Assembly (NCBI GenBank): GCA_027704905.1
Contig: CM051022.1
Coordinates: 12,466,804 to 12,530,803, forward strand
Length of the DNA: 64,000 nucleotides
Direction of reading: 5' to 3'
Source of the DNA: Muraenolepis orangiensis
Taxonomy: Eukaryota > Chordata > Actinopteri > Gadiformes > Muraenolepididae
Part shown: positions 35,214-47,060 of the stretch, piece by piece
Numbering within the stretch: the first letter of the stretch is position 1
Layout of the letters: each line of letters starts with the position of its first letter
Translations under genes and position numbers: made by a program
The notes under the pieces: generated by a model
Seen by the model: only the letters and a program-made list of their open reading frames with translations
Database searches by the model: none
What the model was told of the DNA's origin: nothing

Positions 35214-38200
35214 TTACATGGAACCCTGACTTCCTTTCCTGAAGACGGCCACTTCCTCCCCGGAGGCCAATGTCCGGTACAGCTGCGAAAGCTCTTCCTG
35301 TTTGGGGGCTTGGGACTCGGGCGTGCACGGAATGTCAAAGTCTGACGATGTTTGGGAGTCCTCCCGCTCCCCCGTGTGGAGGCTGTCTGAAGGCACTTCT
35401 GCTCTGCCCTCCTCCTCACGCTGCTTCTTGGATAGGAGGATCAAGGTGTCGGGCAACGATAGCACCAAGCCGAGATCGACAGGAGGTGACTTGGGGAGCG
35501 TGAAGGGATTCTCTGCTCCTCTCCTTTCCCCATCAAAGGCCTCGTCTGCGCTTTCGGCGTCGCTGAAGAGCTCGGGGGTTTGTGAGCCGGTCACTCTGGA
35601 AGGGGATGTGCTCGGAGCGGAGCAGCAGGACTGAGAGAGGCTGTTGAGGCTGCTTTGGCTGTCGGGCAGCGGGTCGGCGGTGAAGAAGTCGTCCCACTTC
35701 GGATTAGGAGCTTCCGGCGCCGTGTCTGTACCATTGCCCTCCGCAACTCCCGTTCCCCGTCTTTCATCGTGTTGGTGTAGGCCGGCCTTCTTTCTGGCCT
35801 CTGCTGTTACACTGGAGCAATTTGCCGTTTCTCCATTGTCCCCTATTTGTTCTTCCTCCTCCTCCTCGGCGTCATCATCATCGTTGGACTCGGTGCAGTC
35901 CATGTAGAGGAGAGCGGCGCGGGACGCCTCGGAGCAGTCGTTCAGAGGAAAGGGTTCCTGTAGCGGGACGTCCCGCAAAGGGCTCACCTCTTTCACTGGA
36001 ATAGATGTGAATAACAATCAAGTCATTAAGAACAGAGTCAATACACACTTCAATAAAAAAACAGACAATGTTCTTAAGGGCCAAAATTCCAAAACAATTA
36101 TATTAAAGAATAGATCAATTAAATAATCAATTAGCCTCATAGTAAAAGTAAAAAAAAAACAGTCACTCACCATGATCTTTCTTTTCCGGGTTCAGTGCCA
36201 TCTTCTTCCTCGTTGGTGCCAAATTCGGACCCTCAAACAGCCCGTCGCTGCTGTCCGAATCTACAGAAATCAACCATTGAGGAGATCTTTAGGACCAGAT
36301 GTCGGAAGAAGGCCATGTCCATCACTAAGGACCACAACCACCTTGGGCTCCATCTCTTCTCCATCCTACCGTCTGGTCGCCAGTTCGCCTACTGAAATTT
36401 CATACTATCATACATTTGCTGGACTTTCTGGACTCATTACAGTTACTGCACTGGACTGCGATGAGGCATGAGGCTGCGGCAGGACCCTTTGAAATGCTTT
36501 TTAAATAAACAATTCAACATATGCATATATCATCCATCAGTCACTTTATTGTTTCATATTGTATACAGTATTGATATGGTATAGTGTTGTATAGTATAAG
36601 TATAGTACACAGCATAGTATAGTGTTCAATTGTAGGAAATTCATACTGCGGGAGGTAATGGGGAGGAAGCATTTCATTGTACTTAAAACATCACACTTAA
36701 ACACAAAGATTTAGATACGAGAAAAAAACCACCAAAGATCTAATTTCAGGAGGGGAACAAAATAACAATCCACTACTTCATTGTGAAGTAGTGGATTGTG
36801 ACGTGAGCCACAGGTTGGTTGTTTTGGGGCGTGTCTCACCGTACGCGGGCCTCTGTGCCCTCCGGGTGCGTTTGAGCTCTCCTAGCGGCCTGGAGACCGA
36901 GGCTGCCTGCCCCGCTGCACTCCTGCACAGGGGCTTCAACCTGCGTCACAGAGAGACCCCGGGGAGAACACACATCATATGAATACATGAATGGACTACG
37001 TTGGAACACAAACGGCCGCAAAAGTATCATATATGGTTTTTAATACAATACCATTCTACTGGCTGTACCACGTAAATCTGTGTAAACTTGGAGTATGTTA
37101 TACGACCATGAAATTTCCTTTTTTGGTGATTTTCTGGTCGTGTAAATGTAGAACACGTTGTTAGAGAGACAGAACAGCTCGACTCACGCCTCTGTGACCT
37201 CTGCCAGGGAGTGTCCGATGGGGATGACGCTGGGGTAGATGTTGATCGGCTGGATGTAGGTCAGGAAGTTCCGGAGCTGCGTGATGGAGGGACTAGTATT
37301 AACACTAGAAAGGACACATGACCGATATGTCCGCCCCTGAGTCTTAACCGTACGGGAAGTAGCGCAGGCTAAATCATATGAACGAAGGACCCGGCTTGTA
37401 ACTGCCCAGACAACATCGCTAACGATTACTTATGTTAAAGATGGATTATATTGTTAATAATCCTGTAATCTTAAAAAGCAATAAAAAGGCATCAAAAGCA
37501 ACCTGTGGAATAGCCTTCCTCATCATTTAAGGGCACCTCTGTGGCGGGGGCCCACTTAAGACCTAAAGTCTATAATTCTTTAAAAAGTCTAACAACCTTT
37601 TGATTTAGGAAGGTCATTTCAGTGTTAAAATACGTGTTTTTTATTCTTAGTAATTTTATTTTGTGTTTGTTTGCTATGTTCTTAATTTCTTGTTTCTTGA
37701 TTCTTGGGAATGAAAAGTGCAATAGCAATAAAATGCACAACTATTCTAATTAGCATTATCTTCAATATGATCTATGATATATATGATATATTTTATGAAA
37801 GCATCGTCATACATATGATTGATAGTGCCAAGTTCACAACGGTTACTCGCCAAAGAAAGCTCTGATCGTAGCATTTTTGCATTCTGTTACACCATGTCAA
37901 AAGCAGAATATAATCGATATAATATATAATATGTTAACATTGTTCTCGTACCTCAGAGTAAGACGAGTGAAAGCTGAAGCAAGCTCTGTAGGAGCTGGCT
38001 CCCGTTCTGGAAAAACAACAAAGCACCATGCCAATACTAAATAAATACAACACAAAATACTGTATTTCTTCAAATGTAACTGTCCATTTGAGTAGTACAT
38101 TTGAACAAATACGTACATATTTTTGCAGAGAGTGTAAGACCTGTGGTGGTACGTGTGTTGGTTCTGTCTGTCCCGTCTTTGTGTTTACCCCTCGTTTACT

Positions 38201-38734
38201 CTGTGAGTTAATTGGTCATTGGTGGCAGCTTAAATAGCCAGAGGCCAAAGGCCAGAGAGAGAGAGATAAAGAGTGTGTGTGAGTCTTACTTGATGACAAC
38301 ACTGTTCTTCCTGCTTCTCTCTCTGAACCACATGGTGGACGGTTTGATGCTGATGATGTGCAGCGGCGTGCCGTCGGGGGCAACCGATCCGCACGGCAAC
38401 CGATTGCCAGGCAAAAAGTCTTCCATCTGACCATGTGCACACAGACACATACACACATGACTGACTGGTTGGTTTCCAGTTTGTCTCACAAAACAGACTT
38501 TAAATCACTTTAGATGAAAACATCTTAAGTGTGATGGCACACCAGCTCAAATCTAGGTCCATTTCTGGAGTGTGCATGACTGTGTGTGTGTGTTTGCCAT
38601 GCTGTGTGACCTTAGGGTATCGGCAGGCGTGGATCTGTACGTTGTGGTCAGTTGTCACATAGTTCAGGATCTCGGGCATCTTCTTAAACATCTCCAGACT
38701 GTTGACGTGGACCTGCACACATGCGCGCGCGCGC

Positions 38735-38828
<94 letters not shown>

Positions 38829-39793
38829 TAAAATTGGTCATACATGTCTGTGTTGGGTAGGAGTGTGTCGTGTACGTGTGTTGGCCCATTACCTGTGTAT
38901 TAAACTCCTCCCCCAGGTTGGTAAACAGGTATTCGTATCCGTAGGCAGCTTTACAGTTGAGCCACACCACGTGGTACGCACTCTGGCTGATCCAGTTACT
39001 GACCAGCTCTCGGATCCCACTCAAACACGCCTCCTATCACACACACACACACGCATCAATAACGCAATAACAAGTTGATATCAAATACAGATTTAAACTA
39101 GAGAACAACGTCTCGATAATTTCCGATGCTTTTTATTTGCTTAGAATAAGACCAGGAAAAGGGCTATGACAAGAACAACCTTTAACCTTTTTTAGCAATC
39201 ACGTATAGACACTCCCAAAGGACTCACACACTTAACACTCCATAGTATATATAGCATATCATTAAAATCTAAATCTGAAGAATTGAACCCTCTTTCTTGG
39301 TCTCCTGTCCACTCAGTGAGAAGAGTTCCTCTCAGTGAACCCATCCTAGTATGAGGAGCAGTGGGTATCAGCTATTGGATATACAGGGGAGCAGGGGAGG
39401 GGCTGGTGCCTTGCTCAAGGGCACTGAGGCAGTGACCAGGGGTTTCAGGGACTTGACCGGCGACCATCTGGTTCCATTGTACTTGTAAGCGTTCCATTGT
39501 ACTTGTTGCAAATGGCAATAAAAATCATCTTGAGTCTTGAATCCACATACCCGACTAGGAATCTGGTAGAAGCGAGGGTCATAAAAGGTGGTGTCCAGAT
39601 AGACACTCTGGACGCCTTTAACCCTGCGTGCATACAGGAGCCGTATAGGAAACACCAGTAAATGAGGCAGGGGTGGATAACGTAATCAGCAATTACACCA
39701 AAATAAAGATTCATATAAAACACCTTTCACCCCAAACAGCAACGGAAGACTGAAAAATACATTTAAGGTCAAAGAAAGACAAAAATGTAATGC

Positions 39794-39871
<78 letters not shown>

Positions 39872-40108
39872 GGCATCACAATGCAAAAAGGGCGTTGGGC
39901 AGGGTACGTGCGTGGCGTTTGACCAAGGGAGCATGTGATGTGTGTGTCGTGGTGAAGAGACTACCTGGACCCGGAATGCAGCAGCTCTATGCGAGAGGCG
40001 TCCCCCTCGGCCAGCCGAAAGTCTCCCGTGTACAACACGGTCCCCCGGGACCCTTCCACCAGGAACCTACCGGCGCGCGGGCGCACACACACGCACACGC
40101 GCACGCGC

Positions 40109-40173
<65 letters not shown>

Positions 40174-42514
40174 AGCATGGAGTTGGACAGCCACACCGTA
40201 CCGTGCGGTAAGCAGTGAGCGGTGGTCTAACTTTAAGACATGGAGTTGTTGAAGTCGCTGAACTCACATGACAGAGCCTGGACAGTGGCCGGCTGCCAGG
40301 AGGGTCACCAGGACCTCTTCTTTCTGGGAGGGAAACACAGACAAGGAAGGATGGATAAAAACAGGAGAATGACGCAAGAAAAGGAAACACTGAAGAACAC
40401 GCTAGACTGAACCCCTCTGGTTTCACCTCTCCCGATGCTTCGTCCACCAGGGAGATCTGCGTGGGACTATCCAGCTCCAGCGGTACCTACCACACAAAAC
40501 AGGTCATGTGTGTAATGGGATTCAAGATTCAAGATGTTTTTATTTGCCATCTGCAATACGTACAATGGAATACTTACTGCCCATTCCCTCTCGCAGTATT
40601 TAACCAGTATATAACCATAAAGTGACTGATGGATGATATATACATATTGCGAATGGTGCAAAAAGCATTTTAAAGTGCCAGTAGTGCAGCAGCCTCATGA
40701 ATACAGTGCAGAACAGTGCAGTAATAATACACTTAATACACATACCTAAACTAACGCTAAATTGCTATACACACACGATAACCGTGTTTAAAGTCAAGTC
40801 AATTGTATTTGTATAGCCCTCAATCCCAGTTACTGTCTCAAATGGCTTTACAGGCCTTATATGTACGATATTATATATTAAAGGACACTTTAAATAAGCC
40901 TTTTTCTCTTCAGATGATCTGAAGAGAAACAGGCCGATCATGTACCATGGAGCAGGAGAGGTGTGTAGCAGTGTGCAGCAGTGTGTGTGGGGGGGACCTG
41001 CTTACAATGTGTTCTTCCCAGAAGGCATACTTGGGATTGCTCAACAGAAGTTCTTTGGTCACAAACGAACAGTAGAGTTTCACAGTTCGACTGGAGGACA
41101 AATAGATAAGAGAGAAACATTACATTACATTCCAGTCATTTATCAGACGCTTTTATCCAAAGCGACTTACACAGTAGTGTGTTTCAACAAAGGAAGGTGA
41201 GAGAACAACTCGTCACCAGAAGTCAAAAGTGCATTTCATTCCCAACAAGTCTCCAAGAACTGAGCCAGTGCTCAGGTAGAAGTACAATAATGTAAAAGTA
41301 CAATAGGTTGGCAAACAATATAGAACAATATCCAGAACAATATCTACCTGACAATCTACTTAGACAATCTACTTAGAAATACGCTTGTACGCTAGTATAA
41401 AAAGTGATAAGAGGATGCGCTACAAGGAAGGATCCAGGTAGTGTGTCCTGAAGAGGTGATAACAGATAATAACAAAGGCGCTTTGTAAACATCTTACGCT
41501 GTGGTTATTATAATAGCTGTATACTTCCTAACACTTCAAAAGACTCTAAATGAAAGCCTTGTGTCGCTCATGATAAGCTCAGTCTAATCAGACCTGCTGT
41601 GTTGGCCGACACCATACCCCCCCCCTACCATATCAATATATAAATATATATATATATATATGTGTATCTTGTTGATATAACTGCATACCCCTGCTCACTA
41701 CCTGTTTATACTTGTATACCTACCTTGTATTGATATACCTATAATTCTGCACATATATCATTCCTACTCACATAACTCCCTGTTTTTAGTAGTAGTTTTT
41801 TAGTAGACAGTTTTTACATATTTTACATCTTATTCAACCACTGTACATTCTATTTTACCTGCACTTTACTGTCACATGTGCACTCTGGTTAGATGACAAC
41901 TTCCTTTCGCTGTACTGTACTTGTGCTGCCATGGCAAAATATGTTAATCGAATCTAATCAACAGTCTTCCACTGAAGGCTCTCAGGACATGAGGACACGA
42001 GGAGGAGAGGGTGAGGAGAGGGTGAGGACACGAGGAGGAGAGGGTGAGGAGAGGGTGAGGACACGAGGAGGAGAGGGTGAGGAGAGGGTGAGGACACGAG
42101 GAGGAGAGGGTGAGGAGAGGGTGAGGAGAGGGTGAGGAGGTGAACCCTCACCTGAACCGGAGCTTCCTCTTTAAGAACGGTCCTTTGAGTCCTCTCATGT
42201 GATCTAAGACACAAACAGACAAACAAAGTCCATCCCAATTTAAAATAAGTAAAAAAAATCGATATATATATATATATGATATCTATGATATACATATATA
42301 TATATATATCATATATATATCATCATATAGGTTATATATATATATATATCATAGATATATATCATATGATATATATATATCTATGATATATATATAACCT
42401 CTGACCTTTATGACAGTGAGAGAGGCAGTAGGCCCGGGCCTGGAGGTTGTCTTTGTCGAAACGGTCCAGTGAAATGGTCGGATACTCCTTCATACGACCT
42501 GCGAACGAGCTCAT
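35214..42514 (-). CDS. DCLRE1C: Artemis (DNA cross-link repair 1C) nuclease, 15 coding exons
   Basis: Exons (minus strand, phases checked): 42514-42406, 42203-42152, 41090-41006, 40486-40427, 40323-40268, 40066-39965, 39623-39551, 39033-38893, 38712-38611, 38426-38290, 38006-37952, 37276-37188, 36940-36840, 36260-36171, 35995-35214. They sum to 2034 nt, 677 aa; human Artemis has 692. The metallo-beta-lactamase/beta-CASP nuclease residues fall at the same numbers as in human: D17, H33, H35, D37, H38 (SHCHKDH), H115 (AGHCPGS), D136 (YTGDFRL), D165 (LDTTF) and H319 (CFSFHSSYSE). The acidic, disordered tail keeps a PKWDDFF motif (W518, F521, F522), matching the ligase IV-binding motif, and a conserved end (LASGEEVAV). 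Known role: opens hairpins in V(D)J recombination and trims ends in non-homologous joining with DNA-PKcs, in the nucleus. Divergent from MEIG1. Confidence 0.96.
36265..36700 (+). mobile_element. LINE 3' fragment in DCLRE1C intron
   Basis: The plus strand gives EEIFRTRCRKKAMSITKDH and ILPSGRQFAY, then an AT-rich 3' end. It starts within about five bases of the acceptor of the 36171-36260 exon, so it abuts that splice site. Confidence 0.7.
38729..38824. repeat. (CA)n microsatellite in DCLRE1C intron
   Basis: An uninterrupted CA run preceded by GCGCGC, located 17 bases upstream of the acceptor for the 38611-38712 exon (minus strand GT-rich tract). Confidence 0.9.
39270..39475 (-). mobile_element. 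tRNA-derived SINE, 5'-truncated
   Basis: In reverse complement it matches the body of the SINE at 57630-57868 (GCCTCAGTGCCC, GGATGGGTTCACTGAGAGGA words) but lacks the tRNA-like head. It lies in the intron between exons 39551-39623 and 38893-39033. Confidence 0.7.
39797..39867. repeat. (GT)n microsatellite
   Basis: A pure GT run of about 70 bases in a DCLRE1C intron. Confidence 0.9.
40080..40170. repeat. (CA)n microsatellite beside an exon
   Basis: A GCAC/CA-rich run starting about a dozen bases from the acceptor of exon 40066-39965. Confidence 0.9.
40519..40890 (-). mobile_element. LINE 3' end plus short repeat in intron
   Basis: 40519-40775 is a minus-strand LINE 3' end (ATTCAAGATTCAAGATG; matches 26606-26900). 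40797-40870 shares the TTTGTATAGCCCTCAATC block with 14795-14830. Confidence 0.65.
41126..41440 (-). mobile_element. LINE tail in DCLRE1C intron 2, minus strand
   Basis: ACATTACATTACATT followed by CAGACGCTTTTATCCAAAGC and about 250 bases matching the complement of 5720-5975. Confidence 0.75.
41600..41965 (+). mobile_element. EN+RT LINE 3' UTR fragment in DCLRE1C intron 2
   Basis: Matches the 3' region at about 21000-21240 (TGCATACCCCTGCTC, GCACTCTGGTTAGATG, TTTCGCTGTACTGTACTTGT, AATCTAATC). Confidence 0.8.
41980..42142. repeat. 33-bp minisatellite beside DCLRE1C exon 2
   Basis: GGACACGAGGAGGAGAGGG recurs every 33 bases (about four units). It ends about ten bases from the donor of the 52-base exon 42203-42152. 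Confidence 0.9.
42240..42402. repeat. AT-rich palindromic repeat in DCLRE1C intron 1
   Basis: Alternating TA runs with several inverted ATATCATAGATAT/ATATCTATGATAT blocks. Confidence 0.8.
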
Positions 42515-43039
42515 GTTTCTGATAATGTATTATTGTATGGGTATTGATAATGTCGGTATTGATAATGTCGGTATTGACGACGTTTTAAGCCTCGGATCTG
42601 ATCGGATCACTTTGAAACCCTCCCACAAAAACACTTCCTTGTTTATGTTTTGTTGGGTTCATCTGAACGACATGCTGTTGAGGGGTTTGCTGGTCCATCG
42701 CCCTCTAGTGGACGGCGGCTGAACGACATGCTGTTGAGTGGTTTGATGGTCCATCGCCCTCTAGTGGACGGCGGCTGAATGACATGCTGTTGAGTGGTTT
42801 GATGGTCCATCGCCCTCTAGTGGACGGCGGCTGAACGACATGCTGTTGAGTGGTTTGATGGTCCATCGCCCTCTAGTGGACGGCGGCTCAGGAGAAGCGG
42901 TGTCACGGTTACTAGGCAACTCAGAAAAAAACGACCAAGCTACATCAACAACAACATCCAAACACGGCGTGTAGTAGCTTTACACAAACTACGGTCAGTC
43001 ACTTTGAATTCTGCGGAGGAAGTAAAGGAAACGGTTAAG
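42515..43039. promoter_or_regulatory. Divergent DCLRE1C/MEIG1 promoter region
   Basis: This lies between the DCLRE1C start codon (42514, minus) and the first possible MEIG1 splice donor. AAGG|TACAATG at 43039-43040 could be the end of a MEIG1 5' UTR exon joining the acceptor at 43467. Head-to-head arrangement of these two genes is known in human. Transcription starts were not identified. Confidence 0.55.
42665..42888 (-). repeat. Four 56-bp repeats, each with a CTCF-core-like site
   Basis: Units start at 42665, 42721, 42777 and 42833, exactly 56 bp apart. Each contains GCCCTCTAGTGG (42700-42711, 42756-42767, 42812-42823, 42868-42879). On the minus strand this is CCACTAGAGGGCGAT, which fits the CTCF core CCASYAGRKGGCR. 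Confidence 0.85.
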
Positions 43040-43507
43040 GTACAATGAACACCATTTAATTTCTTATGTGGAAGCTGATCATTTGGTAGAAGTAGAACTC
43101 GGCAATTGTGTAATTAATGTATCCAGTGAAACCAGACAGACGGACAGACAGTTCTCACAGTCTTCAATAATAGCCTCGTGTTCAGTACACAACTTAACAT
43201 ATATATTCATAGTTTTCGAAAGTTATGAATTTGGTATCAAACTGCTGCACTCACTCATCATACCTGCTGCACTCACACATGAAGCACAACTCATTATCTA
43301 GTCAACAGTGCATACTTGAATGGCGATTAACCCATCTTCTGCTCATCTCTATTTTCTGATTCATTCAACACACCTACTCAGTCCCATGCAGAACACAGCA
43401 GTGAGAGATAGCCTCTATATGACCACTTTGTGACATAAAAGGGGCTGTGAATCTGTTTCCTTCCCAGTGAAACCTTCTGTGTGTGGATATCTTTCCCGAG
43501 GGCTAGC

Positions 43508-43886
43508 ATGTCCTGGGCCACTAAGCCAAAGACCATGAGCAGGGCCAGAGCCTGGACGGCCCAGGTGGAGAACCTCTACAGACTTCAGGAGGCCGGCTAC
43601 AGAGATGAGCTTGAATACAAACAAGTCAAACAGGTTGCCACGGTAAACACACTGACCGCTAAACTAACTGTGCTTTTACATGTATTCAGTTGTAAATGTT
43701 TGCAATAATTTACTCCCCTAAATAATGTCCACACGCATAATTTAGGTTATAATTGTGTATGGTGTTAACTACACATGTGCTACCTGTACAAGTTAAGACC
43801 TGCCGGTGTCTCTGCAAAAGTACAGGACAGTTAAAACAATTACAAGTTTATGCTAAATAATATACAATAATATATATAAAAATAAA

Positions 43887-43920
<34 letters not shown>

Positions 43921-44170
43921 GGTATGTGTACACACACGACACAACACACAATAGACAGTTAAAATAACATCTATAAACATGTTTCTGCCCCCTCTCTGTT
44001 TCTCTCTCTATGTCTCTCTCTCTCTCTCTCTCTCTTGGTAGATCGACACCTGGCCTGAAACAGGATTCATCAAGAAGCTCCAGCGTCGAAACGACACGTT
44101 TTACTACTACAGCAGGCAACGCGAATGCCTGGAAAAGGAGGTCCATAAAGTCAAGGTCTACGCGTACTGA
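43508..44170 (+). CDS. MEIG1: Meiosis/spermiogenesis-associated protein 1, two coding exons
   Basis: Exon 43508-43642 and exon 44042-44170, joined in phase 0 at GTTGCCACG|GTAAAC and TTGGTAG|ATCGAC, encode 87 aa (human 88). The conserved blocks are easy to read: VENLYRLQEAGYRDELEYKQ, then VKQVAT, IDTWPETGFIKKLQRRNDTF, YYYSRQREC and the end KEVHKVKVYAY. The ATG at 43508 gives the expected length; an in-frame GTG at 43481 is not needed. An acceptor at 43467 (TTCCTTCCCAG) suggests a spliced 5' UTR. Known role in mammals: binds PACRG at the spermatid manchette and is needed for sperm flagellum formation. It is head-to-head with DCLRE1C, as in human. Confidence 0.95.
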
Positions 44171-44439
44171 CCACGACATAGGCCCCATCTGCTGCCCGGA
44201 TATCGAAATAAACATGATTTTTAGTTGAAGTTGACGTGGTAAAACTGCTGTTCCATTTTCTATGGCTGTTTATTTCTGATTAGAGAGTTCTGAGGTGCTG
44301 GATTATAGGAATGGCATTTATGAAAAAGTAAAACAACATATAACTTTATTGTTATTGTGTTCTGTTTAATTACATTTTGATGATGTGAGTGGGTTTTTAT
44401 ATCTATCACACTCATCATGTGATGGTAACATGAGATCCT

Positions 44440-45895
44440 GCTCTACAGCGACCCCTGGTGGGCTTGGGCAAGATCCGTCAGCTAGTATGAGATGCTCTTC
44501 AGGCTGTGTACATACATCTACTGATGCCTAGTCTGGACACATCTTCAGTGATGTTCCTGGAATCATAGGACGTTTCGGGTCTCACAACATCATACGCCCT
44601 CCTCCAGGTGACCCAGCCGGGGCTGATCAGACCCCAGCTTGTATCCAGATGGCTAGCTAGCTACCATGACTCCATGGCTCCCCTCTTTTGAGCCACAGCC
44701 ATCTTGAGGCCCTCTCTGCCGCATCGGTGGTACTGCGGATGGCTCTCCTCTTTCTCACTCCCTCGATGCCTAAACTGCTGAAGGCTCTGACCAAGGAACG
44801 GGCTGTGAATCCTCTGCATCCAACTTCCACCGGGAAACACCTTGCTCTCCAACCAGCCTGCTGACAGTCGCTGACCAGTCCTGCGTACTTGGAGAGCTTC
44901 CTTTCAAAGGCTTCTTCTAAGCGATCTTCCCACGGGACTGTCAGCTCCAGCAGCACAGCTTGCTTGGTGGACTCAGACACAAGAACAATGTCTGGTCGCA
45001 GGGTGGTGACTGCAATATGGCTGGGGAACTTCAGCTGATGTTCAAGGTCCACCAACAACTGCCTGTCTCTTGCAGACGTCAGGATGCCTGCAGATGTTTT
45101 TCTGGCAGAAGTTGGCTTGTCCCCAGCTCTGACAAAGGCGATGGTGTCCTTGGAGTGTCGGAACTGCTTTGACCACGCCAGTCCTGCGCTGATGGCTTCA
45201 GCAATGGTCTTCAGGACTTGGTCATGCCTCCACCTGTACCGTCCATCTCCAAGTGCCTTTGTACAGCAACTGAGGATGTGTTCCAGGGTTCCTCGCTTGG
45301 AACACAATGGGCATGCTGGTGTCTCTGCTATGCCCCATGTGTGCAGATTTGACGGGCTTGGAAGCACATCATACACTGCCTGGATTAGGAATTTGATGCG
45401 GTGAGGCTCGGCTTTCCAAAGCTCAGCCAGAGAGGAAAGGTCACTTTCCTCTCAACCGCATTCTCCCATCTCGTCCAAGCTCCCTGTTGCTTCATTCCCA
45501 CGGCCTTGCAGGTTCTTGTCTCCTCCACTGCTGCTCTCACCTCCTCCTGAACAAGACGGCGCCCTTCCTTCCCCCTGGTGTTCATTTGGGGAGTTGGAAA
45601 GGATCCTAGCCCAGCTCGACCTCGTGTGACCACTCCCACCAGGCTCTTGTGACGCAGCCTTACCTCTGCCTCTTGAACTGCTTCCTCTGCCCTCCATTTC
45701 CTGCCAGTCCTCACTTGGATCCCTGCTTTAGCCACCTTCGGATCACTTGAGTCCCTGTATTGAACCACTTCTCTGGCTCTAGTTACCTTGAATTCCTCCT
45801 CCAAGGATTTGAAAGGCAGTTGCAGCTTGTTGGTGTTCCCGTAGAGTGCAATGCTGCTCAGGCTCCTTGGTAACCCAAGCCAGGCAGTTATTTTA
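44440..45895 (-). mobile_element. 5'-truncated retrotransposon with restriction-like endonuclease domain
   Basis: Minus-strand coding runs 45895 to 44657 in two frames; one base shift lies near 45400. The first part (NTNKLQLPFKSLEEEFKVTR, RKWRAEEAVQEAEVRLRHKS) is the region after the reverse-transcriptase palm. The second has a CPLC...HILSCC...H zinc-knuckle-like motif (about 45290-45330), then RPDIVLV...LLELTVPWE, fitting the PD-(12-14)-D/E active site of restriction-like endonucleases in R2/R4/NeSL-type non-LTR elements. It ends RGEPWSHGS and a stop at 44657, with a short 3' UTR. The reverse-transcriptase core is missing. It lies between MEIG1 and TMEM243. Confidence 0.7.
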
Positions 45896-45939
45896 AAGCA
45901 AATTACTGGAGGTGAGTAGTAGCTAATTAAATAGTTTTC

Positions 45940-45968
45940 TATAAATATGTATATATATAATATATATA

Positions 45969-45999
<31 letters not shown>

Positions 46000-46089
46000 A
46001 TATATATAATATATAATATATATATATATATATATAATATATATATATAATATATAATATATATTATATATATATATAATATATAATAT

Positions 46090-46139
<50 letters not shown>

Positions 46140-46160
46140 ATATATATATTATATATATGT
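45940..46160. repeat. (TA)n-rich tract
   Basis: About 220 bases of almost pure alternating T and A with short phase changes, able to fold on itself. Confidence 0.9.
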
Positions 46161-46259
46161 TTTACAAACGTGGCAACTTAAACAATTAAATCTTCATCAA
46201 GTCTTTGTATGAAGAAATTGCGAAATATGTACCGATATTTAACTAACTGTGGTCCCCAC

Positions 46260-46440
46260 TGCGCAGCACAGAGACTTCAGCTGGTTGGTGTCGGCTAACC
46301 GTAATGGACCTCGCCTTTAACACACCGCTCGGAGCTGCTGTCCCGTCCCCTTTAACGGAGACCTGACCCCCTCGCGCTGTGCGTGCCTTCAAACTCCTGT
46401 CCACTCGGAAAGAGCGAGAGAGAGCGAGAGATCAACTCGG
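46260..46440 (+). promoter_or_regulatory. TMEM243: Probable TMEM243 promoter / noncoding first exon
   Basis: A GC- and CpG-richer island in AT-rich surroundings, ending ATCAACTCGG|GTGAGTTCG at 46440/46441, a strong donor. The next acceptor on this strand (TTTTCTCCCAG at 48217-48227) leads into the TMEM243 coding exon, so this is a plausible 5' UTR exon. No transcript evidence. Confidence 0.45.
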
Positions 46441-46445
46441 GTGAG

Positions 46446-46525
46446 TTCGACTAACCCTCTATAGTTCGACTAACCCTCTATAGTTCGACTAACCCTCTAT
46501 AGTTCGACTAACCCCCTATAGTTCG
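46446..46525. repeat. 19-bp tandem repeat after the putative donor
   Basis: GTTCGACTAACCCTCTATA repeated about four times, starting five bases after the GTGAG donor at 46441. Confidence 0.9.
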
Positions 46526-46785
46526 TTCTCCCAGCTCCTCGGTGTTAAACAGGTGATTAGTTAAGTTAGTATCGAGCGGCCCGTTGGTGACGGTTAGTTT
46601 ATGGCGGCTAACGAGTCCTGTCGGTTAACGGCGGTTGTTGCAGCACGTCGCTTCGTGTTATTATAATATCCCGTGTTCTTCGGTTACTTCATACATGGTA
46701 TTGAGTGTAGTAGTAGTAGTACTCAGTATTCACAGCCGAACGTTAGCACGGTAGGCTATCACCAGGCTAACTGGATACACAGCCT

Positions 46786-47060
46786 TGGGGGGGGGGGGGG
46801 GGTTGTTGTTTACCTTTTCAGCCGCAGTTTAAACTACCGGTACTACCGGTTTGTTTTTTTCTTAACCAATGCTAAATATTTGGGCTGCTAAGTAGTTCTT
46901 TTTAGAACCTAAGGGTTAACCCTTTATTGTATTTGCCTTGGGGGGGGGGGGGGTGTTTACCTTTTCAGCCGCAGTTTAAACTACCGGTACTATCTACCGG
47001 TAGATAGTACTATATATATCTACCGGTAGATAGTAGCGGTACTATCTAGCGGTACTATCT
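46786..47060. repeat. Duplicated G-run block and perfect 24-bp palindrome
   Basis: A G14-16 run followed by TTTACCTTTTCAGCCGCAG and TTTAAACTACCGGTAC occurs at 46786-46852 and again at 46939-46990. Positions 46987-47010 form a perfect 24-bp palindrome centred on TACCGGTA, followed by further ATCTACCGGTAGAT copies. Confidence 0.85.

Noticed and set aside
35270..36004. Plus-strand ORFs of 60-110 codons
   Set aside because: Antisense shadows of the last DCLRE1C exon, which has clear Artemis homology on the minus strand.
41893..42135. ORF of repeated TRGGEGEERV
   Set aside because: 33-bp minisatellite in DCLRE1C intron 2.
44960..45404. Plus-strand ORFs of 70-106 codons
   Set aside because: Antisense of the retroelement endonuclease frame.
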